Under the pieces are notes generated by a model. It had not been told where the DNA came from and did not search any database. It worked only from the letters and a program-made list of their open reading frames with translations. A DNA stretch of 64,000 nt from Pseudomonas sp. GM21 (GTDB lineage Bacteria; Pseudomonadota; Gammaproteobacteria; Pseudomonadales; Pseudomonadaceae), in the NCBI RefSeq assembly GCF_000282215.1, contig NZ_AKJS01000080.1, positions 97,305-161,304 on the forward strand. The letters run 5' to 3'. Both the position numbers and the translations under genes were made by a program. Shown here piece after piece: positions 25,739-33,967 of the stretch. Each line of letters begins with the position of its first letter. The stretch's first letter is position 1.

Positions 25739-27118
25739 GTGACTGAACTGACTGGATTGCAAAACCTCTGGCTGACCGAAACCGTACGCCTGCGTGAAGA
25801 ACACGCCGGCCCCCTGGAAGATCTGGAAGCCAACCGACTGGCCCGCAGCGCCGGCGGTGACCTGCCGACACGGATTCAACGTCGGGCCATTTGGCTGGCC
25901 GAACGCGATGGTTTGGCCAGCGCCCTCCAGCACTGGCTGCAAGGCGCGCGGTTGGCGCTGATCGTGCTGGCAGTGCTGGCGGTGGTCAGCGGCGCCGGTC
26001 TGGCCTTTGCCGCGATGGGCGACGGACAGTTCCCGGTGAACGTGTTCTGGGCCTTGGGCAGCCTGCTCGGGCTGAACCTGATTCTGTTGCTGAGCTGGGC
26101 GCTGGGCCTGCTCTTCGCCGGCGAACAGGGCGCCACCCTCGGGCGCTTATGGTTGTGGCTCAGCGAAAAACTCGCCCGCGATGCCAAAGCCGCACAACTC
26201 GCCCCGGCCCTGCTGTTGTTGCTACAACGACAGAAACTCAATCGCTGGGCCATCGGCACGTTGGTCAACGGCCTGTGGCTGCTGGCAATGCTCAGCGCCC
26301 TGGCGATTCTGCTGACGTTGATGGCCACCCGGCGCTACGGCTTCGTCTGGGAAACCACTATTTTGAGCGCTGACACCTTCGTCGCCATGACTCAGGCCCT
26401 CGGCGCGCTGCCGGCCCTGATCGGCTTCAGCGTACCCACCGTGGAGATGATCCGCGCCAGCGGCGACGCTGCGCTGAACATCGAAAGTGCCCGTCAGGCC
26501 TGGGCTGCCTGGCTGGTGGGTGTCCTGCTGATCTACGGAGTGCTGCCGCGTCTGCTGCTGATGCTGTTTTGCCGGTGGCGCTGGAAAATCGGCCAAGCGA
26601 AATTGCATCTGGACCTGAACTTGCCCGGCTATGCGCAACTGCGCGAACGATTGATGCCCACTAGCGAACGCCTGGGTATCAACGATGCAGCACCGGAGAA
26701 ACTCCATCGTGTGGAACGCGGTGTCACTGATCAGCAAAGCGACGGTGCCCTGCTGGTCGCCATCGAGCTGGATGACCAACGCCCATGGCCGCCGCAACTG
26801 CCGAAAACCGTGGGCAACGCCGGCGTTCTCGACAGCCGTGAATCGCGCAATCGACTCCTCGAACAATTGAGCCGCTTTCCACCCGCGCGCCTGGCCATCG
26901 CTTGCGACCCACGTCGCTCGCCGGACCGTGGCAGCCTGGCGCTGATCGCCGAACTGGCGCGCAATGCAGCGGCCACCCGCGTCTGGCTGTTGCAAGCACC
27001 ACCTGGCGAAGCGCTGGATGCCGAACGGCTGGGCGACTGGCATATAGCGCTGCAAAACCTGGAGCTGCCGTTCGCCGATTGCGCACCGCTGAACTGGCTG
27101 GAGAGCGGTCATGACTAA
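25739..27118 (+). CDS. DUF2868 membrane protein
   Basis: 459 residues, GTG start. Four likely membrane helices: LALIVLAVLAVVSGAGLAFA, a segment near residues 100-122, WAIGTLVNGLWLLAMLSAL and WLVGVLLIYGVLPRLLLMLF. The soluble C-terminal half has no motif I recognise. The stop overlaps the start of the GTPase gene by 8 bp, and the pair occurs together in other pseudomonads, so the two proteins probably form a membrane-bound complex. Function is unknown. Confidence 0.82.
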   Translation: MTELTGLQNLWLTETVRLREEHAGPLEDLEANRLARSAGGDLPTRIQRRAIWLAERDGLASALQHWLQGARLALIVLAVLAVVSGAGLAFAAMGDGQFPVNVFWALGSLLGLNLILLLSWALGLLFAGEQGATLGRLWLWLSEKLARDAKAAQLAPALLLLLQRQKLNRWAIGTLVNGLWLLAMLSALAILLTLMATRRYGFVWETTILSADTFVAMTQALGALPALIGFSVPTVEMIRASGDAALNIESARQAWAAWLVGVLLIYGVLPRLLLMLFCRWRWKIGQAKLHLDLNLPGYAQLRERLMPTSERLGINDAAPEKLHRVERGVTDQQSDGALLVAIELDDQRPWPPQLPKTVGNAGVLDSRESRNRLLEQLSRFPPARLAIACDPRRSPDRGSLALIAELARNAAATRVWLLQAPPGEALDAERLGDWHIALQNLELPFADCAPLNWLESGHD

Positions 27119-28487
27119 TGCCTGGAAGGCACCGTTGAAGCTGGCCGTGGTCGGCCACACCAACGTCGGCAAAACTTCATTGCTGCGCACGTTGACCCGT
27201 GATGTCGGTTTCGGCGAAGTGTCCCATCGCCCCAGCACCACGCGCCACGTCGAAGGCGCGCGCTTGTCGGTGGATGGCGAGCCGTTGCTCGACCTCTATG
27301 ACACGCCCGGCCTGGAAGACGCCATCGCCCTGCTCGACTACCTCGAACGCCTGGAGCGTCCGGGCGAGCGCCTCGACGGCCCGGCACGCCTGGCCAGATT
27401 CCTTGAGGGCAGTGAAGCCCGGCAGCGCTTTGAGCAGGAAGCCAAAGTGTTGCGGCAACTGCTCACCTGCGACGCCGGCCTCTACGTGATCGATGCCCGC
27501 GAACCGGTGCTGGCCAAGTACCGCGACGAACTGGAAGTGCTGGCCAGTTGCGGCAAGCCGCTGCTGCCGGTGCTGAATTTCGTCAGCAGCGCCAACCACC
27601 GCGAACCGGATTGGCGCGAAGCGTTGGCGCGTCTGGGCTTGCATGCCCTCGTGCGTTTCGACAGCGTCGCCCCGCCGGAAGATGGCGAACGTCGCCTCTA
27701 TGAAAGCCTGGCCCTGTTGCTGGAAAACTCCCGTGAACAGCTTGAGCGATTGATCGCCGATCAACAGGCTCAGCGCCTGGGCCGTCAGCAAAGCGCGGGG
27801 CGGCTGATTGCCGAGTTGCTGATTGATTGCGCCGCCTGCCGGCGCAGCGTGGCCAGCGATGCGGAGCAGGAACAGCACGCCATCAGCGAACTGCACAAAG
27901 CCGTGCGCCAGCGCGAACAGCGTTGTGTTGAGGCGCTGCTCAAGCTTTACGCGTTTCGCCCGCAAGATGCAGCGGCCAGTGATCTGCCGCTGCTCGATGG
28001 TCGTTGGGGCGATGATCTGTTCAACCCGGAAACCCTGAAGCAGCTCGGTGTGCGGGTCGGCAGCGGGATCGCCGCCGGCGCAGCAGCCGGGGCCGGAGTC
28101 GACTTGCTGGTGGGCGGTCTGACCCTCGGTGCGGCAGCATTGGCCGGCGCGATTGCCGGCGGCGCACTGCAAACCGCGCGCAGCTATGGCAGTCGGTTAA
28201 TGGGCAAGATCAAAGGCCAACGAGAGCTGACCATCGATGACAGCGTGCTGAGACTGTTGGCATTGCGTCAGCGCCAACTGCTCCAGGCGCTGAACGCGCG
28301 CGGGCACGCGGCAATGGACAGCATTCAGGTCGCCACGCCGCAGGACAAGACCTGGCGCGAAGGCAAGTTGCCCGAAGCCCTGAACAAGGCTCGGGCGCAT
28401 CCGCAGTGGTCCTCGCTCAACCCGCAGTCAAAGCTGAATCAGGGGGAAAGGCAGGAGCAGATTGAGGTGTTGGCGCAGCAGTTGTAG
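27111..28487 (+). CDS. DUF3482 GTPase, partner of the DUF2868 protein
   Basis: 458 residues. The P-loop is VVGHTNVGKTSLL (about 13-25); switch II is LYDTPGLEDA; a later block, LPVLNFVSS, could be an altered NKxD motif. C-terminal to the G domain lies a glycine/alanine-rich hydrophobic run (VGSGIAAGAAAGAGVDLLVG, then LGAAALAGAIAGGAL) that could insert into or hold a membrane. It overlaps the DUF2868 gene by 8 bp, which implies coupled synthesis. The biological role is not known. Confidence 0.85.
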   Translation: MTNAWKAPLKLAVVGHTNVGKTSLLRTLTRDVGFGEVSHRPSTTRHVEGARLSVDGEPLLDLYDTPGLEDAIALLDYLERLERPGERLDGPARLARFLEGSEARQRFEQEAKVLRQLLTCDAGLYVIDAREPVLAKYRDELEVLASCGKPLLPVLNFVSSANHREPDWREALARLGLHALVRFDSVAPPEDGERRLYESLALLLENSREQLERLIADQQAQRLGRQQSAGRLIAELLIDCAACRRSVASDAEQEQHAISELHKAVRQREQRCVEALLKLYAFRPQDAAASDLPLLDGRWGDDLFNPETLKQLGVRVGSGIAAGAAAGAGVDLLVGGLTLGAAALAGAIAGGALQTARSYGSRLMGKIKGQRELTIDDSVLRLLALRQRQLLQALNARGHAAMDSIQVATPQDKTWREGKLPEALNKARAHPQWSSLNPQSKLNQGERQEQIEVLAQQL

Positions 28488-28521
28488 AGCTTGAGGCTTT
28501 GCGGTGATCCTGCTGATCCCT

Positions 28522-28578
28522 TCGCGGGCAAGCCCGCTCCCACAAGGGCAACGGTGAACTTGTGGGAGCGGGCTTGCC
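28522..28578. repeat. REPIN, right half split by an insertion
   Basis: TCGCGGGCAAGCCCGCTCCC (28522-28541) faces TGTGGGAGCGGGCTTGCC (28561-28578). The missing end of the right palindrome, CGCGATGG, is found 220 bp further on at 28798-28805, after the inserted element. Confidence 0.8.
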
Positions 28579-28789
28579 CTAATGCCAGTCAGTTAAGCCA
28601 AACCGCACTTTGTAGCAGCTGGCGAAGCCTGCGTTCGGCTGCGTAGCAGTCGTAAAACCTGAGTTTGCGGTCTTCCTGAAACACCGCATCGCCTGATTTC
28701 ACGACTGCTGCGTCCGAACGCGGCCCGAGCCGAACGCAGGCTTCGCCAGCTGCTACGTACAGTGTTATGGCTTAACTGATCGGCATTAG
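28579..28789. mobile_element. 211-bp MITE-like insertion with 8-bp target duplication
   Basis: Terminal inverted repeats of 21 bp (19 match): left CTAATGCCAGTCAGTTAAGC plus C (28579-28599), right ending GATCGGCATTAG (28769-28789). The flanks are a direct repeat GGCTTGCC (28571-28578 and 28790-28797). Removing the element and one repeat restores an intact REP palindrome, GGCTTGCCCGCGATGG. Inside is a further long inverted repeat, GTAGCAGCTGGCGAAGCCTG and its inverse. There is no open reading frame, so any transposase must act in trans. This and the REPIN account for the whole gap 28488-28828. Confidence 0.75.
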
Positions 28790-28828
28790 GGCTTGCCCGC
28801 GATGGCCTTCATTCGGTCTAAAGCCCGA

Positions 28829-29254
28829 TCACCACCAGCCAACTTTCAAAAACTCGCGCACCAATGCACTGACCCGGCTTCGATCCGTGCGATTCGCCCG
28901 GCCATCGTTGTCCACGTCTGTACTCAACACCACCGAGTACACCCCGTCGTTATCAAGGTCGTGAACAGCCGCTTTATAGGCAATTTGCGCCCCTTCATGG
29001 AAGTGCAGCCTCACCGTTTCGGGGGTGCCATCGGCGCTGGGGTTTTGCGAGAAGATGCGCAAATGCCGCACCTCGCTTTCGCCAGCGTTGTACCAGGCAC
29101 ATTTCAAATAGGTTGTGCCCAATCGCTTCAACCTGTGCAGGTCCGCTTGCGTGGCTTCGCGCTGTAGCTGTTCATCTTCATAAAAGTGGACGTGCAAGGT
29201 ATCCGGCTGGCCTTGACCGCTTTGATCCTGTGCGATGACTTTGAGATAACGCAT
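28829..29254 (-). CDS. small protein with duplicated halves and a DxDNDG loop
   Basis: 141 residues from the ATG at 29254, with AGGAG 8 nt upstream. Not recognised. Two similar blocks are visible: GQPDTLHVHFYEDEQLQ (about 15-31) and GTPETVRLHFHEGAQIA (about 75-91), suggesting an internal duplication. The C-terminal part has DLDNDGVYS and DVDNDGRANRTD; the latter has acidic or polar residues at all EF-hand loop positions (1, 3, 5, 9, 12). No signal peptide. It is the last gene on the same strand as the phosphonate operon, 85 bp after the HD-domain oxygenase gene. Confidence 0.7.
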   Translation of the reverse strand: MRYLKVIAQDQSGQGQPDTLHVHFYEDEQLQREATQADLHRLKRLGTTYLKCAWYNAGESEVRHLRIFSQNPSADGTPETVRLHFHEGAQIAYKAAVHDLDNDGVYSVVLSTDVDNDGRANRTDRSRVSALVREFLKVGWW

Positions 29255-29339
29255 CCATGCGCTCCTGTCGAAAAGTTCAGCCTGGACCTGATCGACTCTA
29301 CGGTCCATACCCCCAATTCGCTATCGCACGTGGGGCAAG

Positions 29340-29906
29340 TCAACACACTTCGCGGGACAACAGACCCGCAGCCTTGCGCTTCAAGATGTCGAGATCAGTG
29401 AGCGGCACGTGCGTTTCCTTGGCCAACTCATCCCACTGACGCATGCGCAAACTGACCTCACACAGAGGATCCTGCTCGAAGGCTTCAGCCTCGGCAGCAT
29501 TCATAACGCCGCCCTGATATTCCAGCGTGCGCCGGCTGGCTTCGCTCAATCGTGCGTAGTACCCGGGTTCCTTCAACGTCAGATAACGCTTGGCCTGCAC
29601 GTGGTATTCCACCAGTCGAGCCATGCGCTCGCTGAACCCAGCGCGGCGCAAGTAGTCGGCGCCCAGCCGTTCGTGGCTGACCACGCCGAAGCCGCCCATA
29701 TTCTCGGCGCTTTCTTCGCAGATGTGCCCGATGTCATGGAAGAACGCGGCCAGCACCACTTCATCGTCGAAGCCTTCGGCCATCGCCCGTTGCGCGGCTT
29801 GGGACATATGTTCGACCTGTGACACCGGCTCGCCGATGTAGTCGCTGTCGCCAAAGCGTTCATACAGACCGAACACCTCGGCGATCACCTGTGCGGGGTT
29901 GCCCAT
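29340..29906 (-). CDS. PhnZ-like HD-domain oxygenase (phosphonate catabolism)
   Basis: 188 residues from the ATG at 29906, which shares a base with the stop of the FAD oxidoreductase gene (TGATG). HD-domain ligands are visible in VEHMSQ, FFHDIGHICEE and EYHVQAKRY. The sequence DYIGEPVSQ matches the Tyr-x2-Glu element of PhnZ, the mixed-valence diiron oxygenase that cleaves 2-amino-1-hydroxyethylphosphonate to glycine and phosphate. The usual partner PhnY, which makes that hydroxylated substrate, is not in the window. Adjacent importer genes support a phosphonate role. Confidence 0.82.
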   Translation of the reverse strand: MGNPAQVIAEVFGLYERFGDSDYIGEPVSQVEHMSQAAQRAMAEGFDDEVVLAAFFHDIGHICEESAENMGGFGVVSHERLGADYLRRAGFSERMARLVEYHVQAKRYLTLKEPGYYARLSEASRRTLEYQGGVMNAAEAEAFEQDPLCEVSLRMRQWDELAKETHVPLTDLDILKRKAAGLLSREVC

Positions 29907-31039
29907 CAACGCTCTCCCAACAAAGTCGCCACATTGCGTTCAGCCATCGCCGGTCCGACGCTCATGCCGACGCCAGTGTGCATCAGTACAACGCTCACAC
30001 CCGGCATCGGTCGCAGTAAGGAGAATGGCCCCGGCCCCCGTGATCCATAAACACCCTGCCAGCGCTCAACCACTTGCACCTTGCAGCCCAACGTCTGCTC
30101 GGCCAATTCAATCATCCAGTCGTCCACTTGCTCGGCGTTGAACGGCGAGGGATCGCTGCCGTAGTGGTGAGAGTCGCCGATGATCAATTCGCCATAGGGT
30201 GTCGGGCTGATCAGCAAGTGAATACCGTTGTCATGCAGATGCGGCTCGTCTCGCAGAATCTGCGCCTGCACCGCCGCCGCTTCCGGCAGATCGGCAAAGG
30301 CGCCGTAGTGCACGCAACTCAAACCGGTGAGCAACGCATGTTGCAGATTGAGGTTGATCTGGGGGCGGGCGCGGAGCATTTGCAGGCGGCAGATTTGCGG
30401 GTTGAGCGCGGCAATCGGCTCGGCCAGCAACGTCTGATAATCGTGGCCGGAGCACACGATGATCTGCTCGGCGCTGAAGGTGCCGGCAGTGCTGTGCAAG
30501 CGGCCCGGCTCGACGTCGCGGACCAGCGTCGAAAAGTGAAAAGTGACGCCGAGTTCGCGGCGCAGGTAGTCGATCAACGCCGCAATCGCCTCGCGGGAAT
30601 ACAGTTGCTGATCGTCCATCCCGTGCAATGCAGCGCGGTGATGGCTGAACTGGCCGCCGTACAGATCACGCAATGCAGCACCGCGCAGCAGCTCGACGCG
30701 GTAACCGTGTTCCACAGCGCGGCCGGCGCAAAACGCCTCAAGCAGATGTTCTTCCGCTTCGGTGCGAGCGAACAGGTACGAACCGTTGCGCTTGAGTTGC
30801 AGGCCGGCGAGTTGCGCCCATTGGCCCCAGATCTCACGGCTAGCCTTGGCCAGTTCGAGCATCGGGCCCGGCGGCTGACCAGTAACGAGCGCCTGACCGA
30901 AGTTGCGCACCGAGGCGCCCAGGGGCGTTTCGCTGCGTTCGAAAACCGTGACGTTGAGACCGCGTCGGGCGGCGGCGTAAGCGTGGGACAGGCCGAGGAT
31001 GCCGGCGCCGACGATCAGCATGTCGTTGTGTTGTGTCAT
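29906..31039 (-). CDS. FAD-dependent oxidoreductase of the phosphonate operon (DAO family)
   Basis: 377 residues from the ATG at 31039; the upstream extension in frame is only translated repeat DNA. FAD dinucleotide motif MLIVGAGILGLSHAYAAARRGL is near residues 7-28; the C-terminal VYGSRGPGPFSLLRP and THTGVGMSV-like blocks fit D-amino-acid-oxidase-type amine oxidases. Members that sit beside 2-aminoethylphosphonate importers are thought to oxidise the amino end of (N-methyl-)aminoethylphosphonate. Coupled to the HD oxygenase. A 104-bp repeat lies between it and the binding-protein gene. Confidence 0.82.
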   Translation of the reverse strand: MTQHNDMLIVGAGILGLSHAYAAARRGLNVTVFERSETPLGASVRNFGQALVTGQPPGPMLELAKASREIWGQWAQLAGLQLKRNGSYLFARTEAEEHLLEAFCAGRAVEHGYRVELLRGAALRDLYGGQFSHHRAALHGMDDQQLYSREAIAALIDYLRRELGVTFHFSTLVRDVEPGRLHSTAGTFSAEQIIVCSGHDYQTLLAEPIAALNPQICRLQMLRARPQINLNLQHALLTGLSCVHYGAFADLPEAAAVQAQILRDEPHLHDNGIHLLISPTPYGELIIGDSHHYGSDPSPFNAEQVDDWMIELAEQTLGCKVQVVERWQGVYGSRGPGPFSLLRPMPGVSVVLMHTGVGMSVGPAMAERNVATLLGER

Positions 31040-31053
31040 GAAGTTACCCCAAT

Positions 31054-31157
31054 GATCGTTCCCACGCTCCGCGTGGGCATGATTCCCGTGACGCTCTGCG
31101 TCACAGTGGACGCAGAGCGTCCATGGCTGCATTCCCACGCGGAGCGTGGGAACGATC
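31054..31157. repeat. 104-bp GATCGTTCCCACGC element, copy 2, inside the phosphonate operon
   Basis: Arms GATCGTTCCCACGCTCCGCG and the exact inverse ending GCGTGGGAACGATC. It starts 8 nt after the binding-protein stop and ends 14 nt before the FAD oxidoreductase start, so it forms nearly the entire junction and would fold as a strong RNA hairpin. Confidence 0.88.
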
Positions 31158-31165
31158 GGTGTCAG

Positions 31166-32191
31166 TTACTTGGCAGCCACTTTCTCGGACTTGCCGTCAT
31201 AGCGCTTGCGCCATTCGGTCAGGATCTCGTCGCGGTTTTTCGAGGCCCAGGCGAAGTCGTTCTTGATCAAGCGCTGCTCATAGTCAGCCGGCAATTCGGT
31301 CTGCGGTTTGGCGATACCTGGCTGAGCCAGCACAGCGAAGTTCTCTTTGTACAACTCCATCGCCGCCGGGCTTGCCGAGAAGTCAGCGAGTTTCTTCGCC
31401 GCGTCTTCATGCGGCGTGCCCTTGATCACGGCAGTCGCTTCGATCTCCCAGCCCAGGCCTTCTTTCGGCAGGATGATGTCCAGCGGCGCGCCCTGGCGCT
31501 TCAACTGAACGGCCGGGTATTCAAAGGAAATACCGATCGGGAATTCGCCAGCAGCCGCCAGTTTGCAAGGCTTGGAGCCGGAGTGAACGTACTGGCCGAT
31601 GTTCTGGTGCAGACCGTCCATGTACGCCCAGCCCTGCTGCTCGCCGAAGGTTTGCAGCCAGGCGCTGACATCGAGGAAACCGGTGCCGGACGAAGCCGGG
31701 TTGGGCATGACGATCTTGCCTTTGTACTCAGGCTTGGTCAGGTCCTGCCAGCTGACCGGTTTAGTCAGGCCCTGCTTCTCAGCTTCGACGGTGTTGAAGC
31801 AAATGGTCGCGGCCCAGACGTCCATGCCGACCCAGGCTGGCGGATTGGCGGGGTCGCGGTAGTTGCCACCGATTTTACCGAGGTCCTTCGGCGCGTAACT
31901 TTGCAGCATGCCTTGCTGGTCGAGAATCGCCAGGCTCGAAGCGGCCAGGCCCCAGACGGCGTCGGCTTGCGGGCGGGCTTTTTCGGCCAGCAGTTTGGCG
32001 GTGATGATGCCGGTGGAATCGCGCACCCACTTGATCTCGACGTCCGGGTTGGCCTTTTCGAAGGCTTCTTTGTAGGTCTTCAGTTGTTCGGCTTCGAGGG
32101 CGGTGTACACCGTCAACTCGGTTGGCGCCGCAAAGGCGTTCAGGCTGAAAGCAGTGAGGACAGCAGCGGCCAGGGCCATAGGCTTGAACAT
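31166..32191 (-). CDS. phosphonate (2-aminoethylphosphonate-type) ABC transporter binding protein
   Basis: 341 residues with a signal peptide (MFKPMALAAAVLTAFSLNAFA, cleavage before APTEL). It belongs to the ferric/phosphonate group of periplasmic binding proteins (family with ELTVYTALEAEQLKTYKEAF and VWGLAASSLAILDQQGML). Similar proteins beside FAD-oxidase and HD-oxygenase genes are annotated as 2-aminoethylphosphonate binders. It is encoded between the permease and the catabolic enzymes. Exact ligand is inferred from context. Confidence 0.85.
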   Translation of the reverse strand: MFKPMALAAAVLTAFSLNAFAAPTELTVYTALEAEQLKTYKEAFEKANPDVEIKWVRDSTGIITAKLLAEKARPQADAVWGLAASSLAILDQQGMLQSYAPKDLGKIGGNYRDPANPPAWVGMDVWAATICFNTVEAEKQGLTKPVSWQDLTKPEYKGKIVMPNPASSGTGFLDVSAWLQTFGEQQGWAYMDGLHQNIGQYVHSGSKPCKLAAAGEFPIGISFEYPAVQLKRQGAPLDIILPKEGLGWEIEATAVIKGTPHEDAAKKLADFSASPAAMELYKENFAVLAQPGIAKPQTELPADYEQRLIKNDFAWASKNRDEILTEWRKRYDGKSEKVAAK

Positions 32192-32242
32192 GATCTTTTC
32201 CTGTTTTTGAGTTGAAGGGCTTTCGGTTTTAGGAGCAGCGAA

Positions 32243-33967
32243 TCAATTGCCGGGCGCCGTTTGCCGCCAGGCCTGGGAGCGACGCAACAAACCGCGCGAA
32301 GCCCAGGCCAGCAGCAGGGAGACGCCCGCCGAGGTGATCAGAATCAGGGTCGACATCGCTGCCGCACCGCCGACATTGCCGGCGTCATCCATGTTCAGCA
32401 CCGCCACCGCCGCGAGGATGGTGTCGGGGCTGTAGAGGAAGATCGCTGCCGAGACGGTGGTCATGGCCGAGACGAACAGGTAGCGCACGATGTCCAGCAA
32501 CGCCGGCAGGCAGATCGGCACGGTGACCCGCAGGTAGTGCCGATACAGCGGCGCCTTGAGCGACAGCGCGGCGGCTTCGAACTCAGCGTCGAGCTGACGC
32601 AACGCGGTGGTCGCGGTCATCTGCGCGGTGGTCAAATAGTGAGCAATGGTGCAGACCACCAGCAGGGTCATGGTCCCGTAGAGCACATGCAACGGGTTGC
32701 CGCTGAGGTTGAAAAAGAAGACATAACCCAGGCCCAGCACCAGACCCGGCACCGCCATCGGTACGAAACTGAGCATGCGCAAGCTCAGATTCAGTCCGCG
32801 CTGAGCTTTGGTTTTTTCCATCAGGTAAGCGCCGGTGAAGATCAGCACGCTGCCGATCAACGCTGTGCACAGGGCCATCTTCACGCTGTTGCCGTAGGCC
32901 AGCCAGCCGCCACCCGCCGTGTCGTTGAACTGGTAATGGTTGAGCGACAACGAAAGGTTGTAGGGCCAGAATTTGACCAGCGAAGAGAACACCGCCATGC
33001 CAAACACCAGCAGCAACGCCGCGCAGATCAGCAACACGATAGCCAGGTAGCAGCCGTCGCGCAGTTTCGAGGCCGCTGGTTTGAACACTTGGGCACGGCC
33101 GCTCATGGAGTCGCCATGACGTCGGCGCAACCACGCATCGACGCCGAAGCTGAACAGCGCCGGCAACAACAGGACCATGCCGATCAACGCGCCGCGACCG
33201 AACTGCTGCTGACCGACTACGGCCTTGTAGGCTTCCAGCGCCAGCACTTGATAGTCACCACCGACCACCACGGGCACACCGAAGTCGGTGATGGTCAGGG
33301 TGAACACCAGGCAGAACGCGGCGAACACAGCTTGACGGGTCGCCGGCCAGGTGATGCTGCGGAAGGCTTTGGCAGGGCTGGCGCCCATGCTGGAGGCGGC
33401 ATCGAACAGTCGCGCATCCGCCAGGGACAGCGCCGACAGAACAATCATCAAGGCATGTGGGAAGGTGTAGATCACCTCACCGAGCACAATGCCCCAGAAG
33501 CCGTAAATGTTGTCCGAGAGCAGACCGCGCAATAGGCCCTGATTGCCGAACAGGTAAACCAGCGCAATACCCGGCAGCATCGACGGCGCCATCAATGGCA
33601 GCAGCGAAATCCCGCGCCAGATGCCCTTGCCGGGAATCAATGTGCGTTGCAGGGCGTAGGCAAACAGATAGGCCAGCGGTACGACAATCGCCGCGACACT
33701 GAGGGAAACCTTGAGGCTGTTACCCAGCAACCAGTGGAAATTCTCGCTGGTCACCAACTCCCGCGCGGCCACCAGACCACCACCCTGCCCGGCCTCCGAA
33801 CTGAACCCTCGCCAGAAGATCGCCAGCAATGGCATCAAGACGGCGACGCCGAGCAACACCAGCAACAGGACTTTGCCGCCGACCACGAACACCCGGTCGC
33901 CGATTTCAGCGCGGGAGGTCTGCCGGACCTGCTTGTGCAGTATCGGCAGCGCGAGGTTCGCGCTCAT
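32243..33967 (-). CDS. ABC transporter permease, fused two-domain type
   Basis: 574 residues, about 12 membrane helices, made of two fused permease units, each with an EAA-type loop (AASSMGASPAKAFRSITWPATR in the first, AALSLKAPLYRHYLRVTVPI in the second). One chain therefore replaces a permease dimer, as in ferric-iron FbpB-like importers and the 2-aminoethylphosphonate systems. The ATG at 33967 shares a base with the ATPase stop (TGATG), so the genes are coupled. Confidence 0.88.
   Translation of the reverse strand: MSANLALPILHKQVRQTSRAEIGDRVFVVGGKVLLLVLLGVAVLMPLLAIFWRGFSSEAGQGGGLVAARELVTSENFHWLLGNSLKVSLSVAAIVVPLAYLFAYALQRTLIPGKGIWRGISLLPLMAPSMLPGIALVYLFGNQGLLRGLLSDNIYGFWGIVLGEVIYTFPHALMIVLSALSLADARLFDAASSMGASPAKAFRSITWPATRQAVFAAFCLVFTLTITDFGVPVVVGGDYQVLALEAYKAVVGQQQFGRGALIGMVLLLPALFSFGVDAWLRRRHGDSMSGRAQVFKPAASKLRDGCYLAIVLLICAALLLVFGMAVFSSLVKFWPYNLSLSLNHYQFNDTAGGGWLAYGNSVKMALCTALIGSVLIFTGAYLMEKTKAQRGLNLSLRMLSFVPMAVPGLVLGLGYVFFFNLSGNPLHVLYGTMTLLVVCTIAHYLTTAQMTATTALRQLDAEFEAAALSLKAPLYRHYLRVTVPICLPALLDIVRYLFVSAMTTVSAAIFLYSPDTILAAVAVLNMDDAGNVGGAAAMSTLILITSAGVSLLLAWASRGLLRRSQAWRQTAPGN

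Noticed and set aside
28579..28789. IS5-type element with a CTAA/TTAG target
   Set aside because: CTAA and TTAG at the ends are inverted, not direct, copies; the direct repeat is GGCTTGCC outside them.
30074..32215. 713-codon plus-strand open frame across the phosphonate genes
   Set aside because: It spans two real genes and a repeat element in antisense; the frame translates the palindrome and has no family resemblance.
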